Shown: one piece after another, positions 11,261-20,721 of the stretch
How the letters are laid out: each line of letters opens with the position of its first letter
How positions within the stretch are numbered: the first letter of the stretch is position 1
Origin: Thalassia testudinum
Lineage: Eukaryota; Streptophyta; Magnoliopsida; Alismatales; Hydrocharitaceae
NCBI GenBank assembly: GCA_037157565.1
Contig: JAZHRO010000073.1
Coordinates: 98,636,001-98,700,000 of the forward strand
Reading direction: 5' to 3'
DNA: 64,000 nt
Position numbers and translations under genes: made by a program
Notes under the pieces: generated by a model
Database searches by the model: none
Told to the model about the DNA's origin: nothing
The model's input: only the letters and a program-made list of their open reading frames with translations

Positions 11261-11334
11261 GAGTGGTTGCAGCGTGTTGGTTCAGCGCTCATACATGAAG
11301 ACGGAGGCACGGGTTCGAACCCCGCCTCACCTCA
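11261..11334 (+). ncRNA. tRNA-like module inside the LTR
   Basis: About 74 nt laid out like a tRNA. An A-box-like GCAGCGTGTTGG is at 11269-11280, a CAT triplet sits in the anticodon region, an intact B box GGTTCGAACCC (11312-11322) lies inside a T-arm with four paired bases, and 5' and 3' ends pair partly as an acceptor stem. It resembles elongator tRNA-Met more than other tRNAs I know. It is too mismatched to be a working tRNA. Related degraded modules sit at the same LTR position in element B and LTR E, so it is part of the LTR rather than a chance tRNA insertion. Confidence 0.5.
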
Positions 11335-12464
11335 AATCAGTTGAAGGAGAGAGCACGACTAAATTCAACCGTTGGATGAAGAGTAAACGGACGACCGAGT
11401 GGCGACGTGGCATGCGAAGAGGCGTTAATCACGCACGCATGCGATGACGAGCAATCAGACACACCATCGCACGTGGGCACACTTAACATTTGAAGAGGAA
11501 GTAGCGCTGAAGGCTTTTAAGATGTCCAATCTCTTGATCCGATGGCTGAGATCTCGAGATCGTGGAAACGTGCTTCAACGATAGAAGAGTAACAGCTGGT
11601 GACGTGGAGCATTGTGGAGTGTTCAATGAGAAGCGAGCGGCAATGATGAGGTGCACAACTATAGCAACGTGTGTCTACAGTGACACTCATAAACGTCACT
11701 AAAGGTTCTGATATTAATGTTAAAGCTTGTAAAAGGACCTTTTTGCCCCCATGACTACACCTATAAAAGGCCCTAGGCCCTCCACATTTTCTCCATCCCT
11801 TCCTCCCTTCTCTCACCACCTCCAAAGCTCTATTAGCTTGTCCCAAACCCGGGATTGCTCCATTAGAGTTAAAAATACAATTTTTCCACCTTCTCACCCC
11901 CTTCGTAGAGCATCCCGTGGTTGTCCTCCCACCACTGTTCAGGAAGCACATCCCACTATGACATTGCCCTGCTCCATCCTCCTTCCTCCGTCTTCGTTCT
12001 CCCTCATCTCGCATCTCAACACCCTCGTCCGAGTGCTCCATCAACGCAGCTCATCCTCCAAGTAGCCATTGAGGAGGATAACTTCTCTCCCTCTTCTCTT
12101 TTTACTGCTTTCTAGGTTAGATTTCCCACTTTCTAGTGTAGCACATAGATGAATTGAACATGAATTTGTGGCTTTGAAATATTTTTTCATTCTCTCTATT
12201 TTCTCTTTATTTGTATTGTTATTTCTCTATTTTTTATTGTTTATTCTTTAATTAAAATAGCTAAGGTAGATTTAATTTGACTAGCTAATGTACTTTGTGA
12301 CAACAAATATAAATGCAATTTTTGATCAAACATACGCCTCCCCATGTTCGACTCAGGACTCACCAGAGTTTCAATTAAATTATCTGTTTAACGGATTTTT
12401 ATGCAACTACAACGAAAGGGTTTTTAAAACTCAAACATTTTCGGTGTACAAATCCCGCTTAACA

Positions 12465-12941
12465 TGGTGAAAGGTTCGTGTCGCACTTGAAAAAATCAAC
12501 TTTTATTGGCATGAAGGGTCCCATCTGCTTGTTTGGAAGAATGGTGTCCCTGTGATAGATACATAATTAATAATAATAATTTGCCTATTTAATGCTAAGT
12601 GCCTAACTAACTTAGTGTATATAGGTTGTACATATTGCATTTTAATCGTGCATGCATACTTAAGTCATATAAGTGTTTTATGCTTATTTGGTGTCTAATT
12701 AAAGTCTCTTGAATAAAGTACGATCAAGAGTTGTAGCTAAAGTAGCTTGGAATAAATTTATGGAACCAATAAAGCTTAGAGTGAAGTAAAGCTCAAAAGA
12801 AATAAAGATAAGGAGGAAAGAAGAGAGCACAATAGGACACATGTCAACACCTAAATCCTTCCAATTCTTAGCATCTTAAGACAACCTACAACACCAAATA
12901 AACTTTTTCCTAGGCCTGCATATGTTTAGAAAATCAAAACC
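12465..12941. other. Anonymous AT-rich DNA, no gene seen
   Basis: Contains an (AAT)n-like stretch near 12567-12582 and no credible reading frame. The last five bases, AAACC (12937-12941), are the left target-site copy of element B. Confidence 0.6.
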
Positions 12942-14519
12942 TGATGAGCGGGTTTTCGTGAGGGAAAACTTAGGGTTTTGAGAAACCTATTGTCGTAGTC
13001 ACAAAACTTGCTATCAAATAAATTTTATAATCTAAACTCGAAAGGGAGTCCCGGGTCGAACATGAGGAGGCGAACGTTTGGTTTTGTAATCCACGCTTTT
13101 GGTTTTGTTTGTTTTTTTGTTGGTTTTGTCTTTTATGATTTTTTTAGTATTTTTTAGAAAGCAAGATATCAAGTCAACAGCATAATTATCTAGCTAATAT
13201 ACTTGGAAAATAAGAGAGAGAAAGAGAAACAATCACATATACTTTCCATACAAATGTTTGCTACAACAACAGATAAGAAAGTGAAAAACTACACTAGAAA
13301 GTGAAAAGATAGAGAGTGGTGAGAAGAATCTCCCTTGATGGTTGCTTGGAGGATGGCTCGCTTTGACAGTGCCCAAACGAAGGTGGTGAGGAGTGGAACG
13401 AACAAATATAGCGGTGGAGGATGGAGGATAGGATGAGACGGCATCGCGGTGAGGATCTACTTCCTGAAGTGATGAGAGGACGGCCATAGGATGCTCCATG
13501 AATGGGGATGAGAGGCGGGAAAAGTATTTGGTTTTCTACTCTAGAGGAGCATCCCGAGCATGGGACAAGCTGTCTCTGGAGCCTTGGAGGTGGTGAGGGA
13601 AAGAAAGGAAGAGATGATGGTGGATGGAGGGGTATGGGTCCATTTATAGTGGAGGATGAAGGGCTTGGTTGCACATGGTTAATTAGTGACATCCATAAAC
13701 GTCTCTAAAGATATGCCCATCTATCGCTGAAGATCCCCTCCAACTCACACTTGCTTGCAGCTATGCTCACGCACCCATCACGCAGCCGTGTCACGTGCAT
13801 GTTGGCGCTTACGCTGTGCTGCTGGTGCACTGCTGGTGCATACTGGTGTGTGTGTGTGCTAGTGCGTGCCTCCATTGAGAATTGGGGGGTCTTGCAGGTC
13901 TCAAACCCGCGTCCCTCCTTTGAGAGCTGCACTCAAGACCACCGTGCTACACCTAAGGGATTGCCGCGAGGAGAAGCTTCTGAAGTTCGGTGTGGAGGCT
14001 TCGTAGTCATTGGATGATGATCCAATGGCTAGGATTCGATGGTGCAGATGATGAAGGGCATGGGCAACTATAGCTGGCTGGTGTTGGGTAGCCAAGATGG
14101 TGCCACGTGGTGTCATCTGGGCCGTCCATCTTCTTTTGCTTGCAAAGATGACATGGTGCTCGGATCGAGATGATTTCCACATTGCTAAACTGTGATCATC
14201 GCTTCGAATCCATCTGTACGGTCAGATTTTTCATCTGAAGCCTGTAAGGATGTCGCATGACCTCTGGCCAATGATCTTCTTTGGATTGCATACAATGCTA
14301 CGGGATTCTAATCTAGACAATTTCGGATCATCAATCCAAGGCCCTAAATTAAATCTCCTTTTCCTGGCCATAAAAGGACACAATTAACCTAACATGTACA
14401 TAAACTACTCTAAATGTAGAATGATGCATGCTATACAATATTTATAACATGGAATGCATATCTAAGCCTAGGGACATACATAAATGGCCATTTTAACCTA
14501 AATTGATGTGTCTACATCT
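12942..14519 (-). repeat. Element B 3' LTR
   Basis: 1578 bp, counterpart of 19006-20593. Plus-strand view starts TGATGAGCGGG and ends TCTACATCT. TATA (ACTATAAATGG on the minus strand) at about 13640-13650. Palindrome with CACGTG at 14097-14116. tRNA-like module with A box TAGCACGGTGG (complement at 13939-13949) and B box GGTTTGAGACC (complement at 13897-13907). Confidence 0.88.
13888..13965 (-). ncRNA. tRNA-like module in element B 3' LTR
   Basis: On the minus strand an A box TAGCACGGTGG (13949-13939) and a B box GGTTTGAGACC (13907-13897) are separated by about 30 nt, the spacing of a tRNA gene's internal promoter. The copy in the 5' LTR has A box TAGCACAATGG (19978-19968) and a weaker B box (19937-19925). 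Position relative to the 20-bp palindrome is the same as in the lone LTR at 10661. Confidence 0.45.
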
Positions 14520-14532
14520 TACCCCCATGCCT
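14520..14532 (-). other. Element B terminal polypurine tract
   Basis: AGGCATGGGGGTA on the minus strand directly before the 3' LTR, identical to elements A, D and G. Confidence 0.85.
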
Positions 14533-15099
14533 ATCTTTTCCTAGTAACTAGCAAAATTAAACTATATGCTATGTATAAAAATAGAATTAGGGCTTAACCA
14601 CTTAAGGCATTAGTTGTTTATTAAAAAAAGGAAATTTCAACTAAGGGCATAAACTATGAAGACTCGATAGTGCCCAGATGCTTGCCAAAATGCATACCGC
14701 CCAAGTCCTCTCCTTATTTGAAAAGGGAAGGTACATTTTTTTTTGCTTTTTCTTCTTTTCTAATTTTTTTTTGGACTTTTGGAGTTTAAGAGTTTCGAGA
14801 TAACTTTTTACATCTTTTTGACCCACCCAAGACTCGAAAGGGACTGTAAGTACTAAGCTTCTTGTGAAAGAATGATAGACTCATTGAACGGCCGTTAAAA
14901 CAGACTTCAGGTTTCTACGACCCTAGGTGACCTTAAGAGTTTCTGCCTAAAGGTTTATCCTTCCGAACGGTAGCTTTCTCCCTACTTTTTTTTTCTATGG
15001 GGTAAACATAAGGGTGAACCTAGTGTATATCTCCACGGTTTATTCTACTTCCCCACTTCTTCCCTAAGTGTTTTGGAAATTATTTGTGTATTTTTATGA

Positions 15100-15376
15100 G
15101 CTGGGTTCTGGACAACCGACCAATGGGCTATTACCCATGGTAACTTGCTAGCCATACTCATGTAGTGAAGTGTGGTTTATTTTACTTTTTTTTTTTTTCT
15201 CCTTTTTCTATTTTTCTATTTTTTTTATTTTTATTTTTGAGTATCATTTTTTTCTTTTTCTAAGTAGGTGGCTTCCCTGATTTAAGATTTTCTTAAAAGC
15301 AATAGAATGAGCAAGGTCATGTAGCTAGGTTCTGGACAACCAGCTAATGGGTTGTTACCCATGATCGCTTACCAGC
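15100..15376 (-). repeat. Pair of ~54-bp repeats in element B 3' noncoding region
   Basis: 15100-15153 and 15323-15376 are diverged copies of the unit seen twice in element A (GCTGGGTTCTGGACAAC ... GCCAGCC type). The rest of 14533-15787 is T-rich on the plus strand and codes for nothing I can support. Confidence 0.7.
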
Positions 15377-15787
15377 CATACTACCCTAGAAAGTTCATTA
15401 GCTACCTAATTTCCACAAAAATCATAGAAAAGTGAGTTAGTGGAAATAGTGTGTAGATGCTTAGACTTAAAGTCTCCTCAAATTAGAAGATGGGTTGATA
15501 AGTCATGTACTTATCACCCCAATTTATTTACCAAATTAAAATAAAATTAACTTGGTGAGGACTCAAGATCAAGTCCACATTTCAGTGGGCACCTGGGCTT
15601 ATTAAGCCCGAAGATCTGAAGAGTCTAAGTGCTCAAGTCCTTAAGTATCATCTCCTAAAGTTAACGACTCCTAATGCCTAAGTTGTTTTCTCCTAATTCT
15701 ATTTTTTGTTGCCTTTTTTAATTTGATTTTTTTCAAGAAAATAAAAGAAATTCCACGGAGCTAATGAAATAATTTCAAAATTAAGTA

Positions 15788-15823
15788 CCACCCCCATGCT
15801 TAAATGATGCAATGTCCTCATTA
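15788..15823 (-). promoter_or_regulatory. AGGA-loop stem-loop plus internal polypurine tract (element B)
   Basis: Element sense: TAATG-AGGA-CATTG (15823-15810; the outermost pair is lost) followed by AAGCATGGGGGTGG (15801-15788). Equivalent to the copies in A, D, F and G. Confidence 0.6.
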
Positions 15824-16083
15824 TAAAAATAAAAAAAATGAAATGATCAAAGTAAACCTAATATCACCTAAATTTTGTGAAAATCTAGTCAGCTACGTAG
15901 AGAGAAGGAAGTATATACACATGCTAAGTTTATAACCTTCAGCTAGGCATATTATACAAACAAAGAAGAGGTTAAGAATTCACAGGTGCAGGTCAAAATC
16001 AAAATAAAAATATTGATCTCAGGTCCTGTGAGCAAGTGTCCACAGATGTGGACTAGAGTATGATGTAGACCCATGCCCCAAGG

Positions 16084-17653
16084 TCAAGTGGTTCTAAGGT
16101 TCTTGATGGAATGCACCCAGAACCTGAGATTGTTGTGCTTGCGAGGCTGGGCCTGCGGTTTGGTGCTGTGTAACCCAAGACTAAAGCGGCATACAATGGG
16201 TAGATCTGGTTCAATAGATTCATGTGTCCACTTAGAGTTCAACTCAGAAAGATAATCAATTATTTTGTATTTGGGTTGCACAGCAAAGATACATAAGGGT
16301 CCTGATAGAAGGCTAGTCGTTTTAGATCAATAGGAACCCTTTGATCCAACATTATACTTCCCTCAAAATTAGCCTCCCGGATTTTCATTTCCAAATTTCT
16401 ATCCTCCAAGATCAAGTTCTTGATTTCTAGGACCTCAAGCATATCATTCACCCCATGTGATATATCCAAGTCCCATAATTGTGGTTGAATCAGAATTGAC
16501 TTGGGTTTGATAATTTCAAGATAATTACTATATTCTTTGGGGTGTGGAAGAGAAATGGGGCTATTGATTGAATCGTCTAATAAATCAAGATTCGAATCTT
16601 CCAAGTTGGCCCCAACTGGATCACAATCTTCGGTAACCAGGCTATCAAATGGTTCATCATATTCCTCAGGCCTATTTGTCTCACTAAAATCATCTTCCTT
16701 AAGCTCAAGTGAAACTTCATGAAGAGATGCCTCACCCTCATAATCAAATAATTCAAGATCCTCATTTATATATGTCTCAGAGATATCTATTGTTCCTTGA
16801 ACCTTGAAGACATATTTTTCCTCATTCCCTGGCTCTGGGATCTCGGGTGAGGCAATTAGTTCATCCTCAATTGGTTGCTCTAGCCCAACCTGGTCATCCC
16901 CGATCTCATAAAATGTGTTCCCCCTAATAGGTGCCTGAGCAGGTTCAGACATTGGCTCTCTTGAAGGGAGTCTATCTTGACAATCATCCCAAGATTGGAC
17001 TAGGTCAACCACCAATTTCATTCTCAATCTCAACAATTTCCAAAGTAGAAACTCACTTGGGCCCCCATCCTTAACATCTTCGAACCAATCCAATAAAGAA
17101 CTATTAAGTTCATCAATCATTTTGATCATAGGCTCCAATGCTTTAGTGCATGGTGTTGGCTGAGCTTCTAAAGATTATATAGGGTTCCTCAAGCTAGCCA
17201 ACACCCTATCCTGGATCTGGTTCACCTAAACTGAATGGTTCGGTTCAGGGTTGGGTGGGTTTGGGTTTAATCTAGGAGAGTCAAGAAATTGAGGTCCTCC
17301 TTGATAATAGGTCATTTTGGGTTGTTCAAAGAATGGCGGTGACCTATGTTCAGCATAATCATGGGGAGGGTAAAAGTTATAATCATCATATCCTTCTTGA
17401 TTGTAGATCGGGTTAGGTTGATCATCAAAGGGTCAAGATCTATAATCATTGTAGGCGTAAGAAGGATAATAATCATAGTCTGATTGTCCATGGTTAGCCC
17501 TAGACATTGAAGTCCAGATTCATAACCCCAATCAAAGTTATCCTGACTAAGAGATGGGTAATCATAAGTCAAGTTAGGATAGTAATCATTTTGAGGATAA
17601 GTGATAGTAGGAGGGTAGGATTGGAAATGAGAGTGTGATGTGAAAGAATACAT
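16084..17653 (-). pseudogene. Broken hydrophilic ORF of element B (unknown function)
   Basis: Homologue of the frame in element A. The longest open piece (17138-16260) starts on TTG, not ATG; it is an inner segment and the frame continues upstream past a TAA into SLEAQPTP, which A also has. Order: Tyr/Pro/Ser/Asp-rich head from an ATG near 17653 (with DNFDWGYES), frame break, LEPMIKMIDELNSSLLDW helix, strongly acidic block (GDDQVGLEQPIEDE, YINEDLELFDYEGE), basic-acidic mixed tail, and a frame break before the last ~60 residues (16281-16084). No catalytic motif of a retroelement enzyme is visible. Conservation with A is clearest at the protein level in the acidic block. Confidence 0.62.
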
Positions 17654-18808
17654 GGTGAATCAGGAGAGAAAACAGACAGAGAAAGGTGACCTAAAATACA
17701 ATCAACCAAACCTATCCTTAGGTGGGTTAGCCTACAGATCTATAGACTCTTAGAACCCGTCTTGAGATGATAGAAATGATTTGGTCTACTTCTATCTGGC
17801 CAATCCAACTAGTTAGAGGGAGGGGTTGGGGAGAAGGTTCTTCCCTTAGCTTTCACCTCTGGTTCCTTTGATACCCCCCAACCACAGTCGTTTGATGCTA
17901 CTTCCCTAGCTAGACATTAGATGGACCGATAGAAGTAGATTAATCGAAAAAAATCTCAGTTGGAGTCTTGAAGAGTGAATCAATCCTTAAGGCCAACATC
18001 TACTCAGTTTTAATTGGGCTTAGGATGATTGCGCTTTTGGAATGTGATGGGCCCTTTAGATGGGTTGTGCCCTTAATGATCAATTAATATGTGTGTGCAT
18101 ACACAAATAGGACTTGCAAACAAGGTTATTTGATGGTGTGTCTTTTAGGGTTTGACCTTGTTTAGCGGCTTTTAGGGTTTAATCTTAGGTGTATTCAATC
18201 AAGTTCAAGAGAACACTCCAAGTTTTGCAAGCACCGGTGATGACATGTTCCTTTAAAAATCAGAAATAATGTGGAGTGCCTAGTTCAACCCTAAAAATCA
18301 ACCCTAAGTGGCAAGCTACTTGATGGATCAGATTTAGATTGATTGGTGAGACCCAAACAGTTCAAGCAATTGACCTGTTGCACCACTTGATTAAGGCACA
18401 CAAAATTGTCTAACCTAATGAAATTTCTACTCACTTATTTGTGTGTTGAGTTAAGGTGTACTGGATCCACATATCAGATTCTGGTTAAGTGGAAGAATCA
18501 ATGTTGAGTGGTGCACCTTAGGACAAGAGTTGTGGGTGTTTAATGTGTGTACCTTTCAGTAAATCCCACAATCAGATAGTTTATTTTTATTCTTTTAATT
18601 TATGCGGGTGGGTGAGGTGAGTGGAGTGACAATCAAACAACCAAGATCTAACCTAGCGTTTATGCAAGCAACTAAGTTGATTTGGGTTTGAGTTATTAGT
18701 GTAGCGAAATGAAATCTAAGGTGGGGGTGGTAGGGTATACTTACAAAACCTTCTAACCGCACATTACTCTGATCTATCCACTTTGGTTCACCTTGGAAGG
18801 GTACCTGT

Positions 18809-18992
18809 AATCATAGAAAGAAAGGAGCAAAGTGACCTAAAATGTTAAGTAAGGCGGAAAAACGCAGGAAAAAAAAAACAAGGAGAGTTGCCTCCCCAGT
18901 AATCATAGAAAGAAAGGAGCAAAGTGACCTAAAATGTTAAGTAAGGCGGAAAAACGCAGGAAAAAAAAAACAAGGAGAGTTGCCTCCCCAGT
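18809..18992 (-). repeat. 92-bp tandem duplication carrying part of the primer site (element B)
   Basis: 18809-18900 and 18901-18992 are direct copies that appear identical by eye, including a run of ten A. Each ends in the primer-site flank GGGGAGGCAAC (element sense). Only the copy next to the LTR keeps the rest of the site (CGGTGCTGTTACTGGGG, 19002-18986). Confidence 0.9.
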
Positions 18993-19005
18993 AACAGCAC
19001 CGAAA

Positions 19006-20593
19006 TGATGAGTGGGTTTTCGTAAGGGAAAAGTTAGGGCTTTAAGAAACCCATTGTCGTAGTCGCAAAAGTCGCTATCAAATAAATTTTAGAATCGAAA
19101 CTCGAAAGGGAGTCCCAGGTCGAACACGGGAGGAAAACATTTGGTTTTGAAATCCACACTTTCAGTTTTATTTATTTCTTGTTTTTGTCTTTTATGATTT
19201 TTGTGGTATTTTTAAAAAAGCAAGAGATCAGGTTAACAACATAATTATCTAGCTAATCTACTTGCAAAATAAGAGAGAGAGAGAAACAATCACATATACT
19301 TTCAAAACAAATGTTTGCTATAACTACAAATAAGAAAGTGAAAAGATAGAGTGGTAAGAAGAATCCCCCTCAATGGTCACTTGGAGGACGACACTCTTTG
19401 ACAGCACCCGGACGAAGGTGGTGAGGAGCGGAATGAAGAAGGGCAAAGAAGGATGGCATGGAGGGCAAGATGGGACGACGTTGCGGCAAGGATCTACTTC
19501 CCAAAGTGATGATAGGACAACCACGGAATGCTCCATGAACGGGGATGAGAGGTGGCAAAAATATTTGGTTTTCTACTCTAGTGGAGCATCTCGGGCTTGG
19601 GATAAGCTCTCTCTAGAGCCTTGGAGGTGGTGAGGGAAAGAAAGGAAGAGATGATGGTGGATGGAGGGGTATGGGTCTATTTATAGTGGAGGATGAAGGG
19701 CTTGGTCGCACATGGGTAATTAGTGATGTCCATAAATGTCGCTAAAGATCTGCCCATCTACTGCTGAAGATCCGTGCCAACTCACGCTCTCTTGCAGCTG
19801 TGCTTGCGTGCCCATCATGAAGTCGTGTTGCATGCGCACGTGCTGGTGTTGGCACTGCGCTGCTAGTGAGTGCTAGTGTGCATGTGCTAGTGCACTCCTC
19901 CAATTAAGAATTGGGGGGTCTTATGGGCCTCGAGTCCACGTACCTCCTTTGAGAATTGCACTCAAGACCATTGTGCTACACCTAAGGGATTGTCACGAGG
20001 AGAAGCTTCTGAAGCTCGGTGAGGAGGCTTCCTAGCCGTTTGATGATGATCCAACGGCTAGGATTCAAATGTGCAGATGATGAAAGATGCGGGCGGTTGC
20101 TACTGGCTAGTGTTGGGAGGCCTAGATGGCACCACGTGGCACCATCTGGGTCGTCCATCTTCATTCACTTGCAGAGGATGCCACGATGCTCGGATCAAGA
20201 TGATTTCTGCATTGCCGGTCTGTGATCGTCACTCCGGATACATCCATATAGTTGGATTTTTCATCTGAAGTCCATAAGGATGTCGCATGCCCCTGGCCGT
20301 TGATCTTTTTTGGACTGCATGCAGTGCTACAGGATTCCGATCTAGATGATTTCGGAGGCCTTGGACTCCGATCGTCGTCCTGATCAGATTCATACGATCA
20401 GATCATCAATTTGAGGCCCTCAATTAAATCTCCTTTTCCTGGCCATGAAAGGACGGAATTAACCTATATATACACAAACTACTCTAATTGCAGAATGATG
20501 CATGCTATGCAATATTTATTACATAGAATGCTTATCTAAGACTAGGAACATACATAAATAGGCATTTTAACCTAAATGGATGTATCTACATCA
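19006..20593 (-). repeat. Element B 5' LTR
   Basis: 1588 bp. Plus-strand view TGATGAGTGGG ... GTATCTACATCA. On the minus strand the tip is TGATGTAGATACATC, a short inverted repeat. TATA (ACTATAAATAG on minus) at about 19678-19688. 20126-20145 carries CACGTG. U5 box complement at 19121-19138. Confidence 0.88.
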
Positions 20594-20721
20594 AAGCCCA
20601 ATTGATCCTACCCTTAAATGCAAGGGTCAGCTCCACATTCTACCAAAGAAGATATCCACTTGTAGAAGAACCTATCCACTCCACCTTAGTCACCCAAGGT
20701 GGCTTCTTCAAGAAGCACCAT
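20594..20721. other. Anonymous DNA between elements
   Basis: Pre-insertion sequence shared by B and the next LTR; nothing recognisable. It appears to continue at 23251. Confidence 0.5.

Larger units (their letters stand above)
10661..12464 (+). repeat. Lone LTR of the A/B-type family (probably solo)
   Basis: Aligns over its length with the LTRs of A and B but in plus orientation: tip palindrome AGATGTGTACACATCT (10663-10678), the ATAAATATTGCATAACATGC block, CAGATCTGATCAGG, the 20-bp palindrome at 11109-11128, a tRNA-like module at 11261-11334, TATA box CTATAAAAGG (11761-11770) and the U5 box (CTCCCCATGTTCGACTC near 12337). No primer site follows 12464 and no polypurine tract precedes 10661, which fits a solo LTR. 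I could not find a convincing 5-bp target duplication, so the ends are approximate. Confidence 0.75.
12942..20593 (-). mobile_element. Element B: non-autonomous Athila-like LTR retrotransposon, complete ends
   Basis: 7652 bp. LTRs 12942-14519 and 19006-20593 face each other across 4486 bp. The polypurine tract adjoins the left LTR and the primer site the right LTR, so it reads leftwards. Flanks AAACC (12937-12941) and AAGCC (20594-20598) are a 5-bp target duplication with one difference. Internal order matches element A: duplicated primer-site segment, leader, one broken hydrophilic frame, 21-bp box, stem-loop plus internal polypurine tract, repeat pair, terminal polypurine tract. No pol gene is present. 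The left LTR's terminal CA has become CT on the plus-strand view (position 14519). Confidence 0.88.

Noticed and set aside
12464..12500. Primer site after the lone LTR (TGGTGAAAGG)
   Set aside because: Starts with TGG but does not resemble the 3' end complement of a tRNA, and differs from the tRNA-Asp type used by the family.
16260..17138. 292-codon ORF as an intact gene
   Set aside because: Its first codon is TTG and the homologous frame continues upstream and downstream past stops; it is a piece of a broken ORF.
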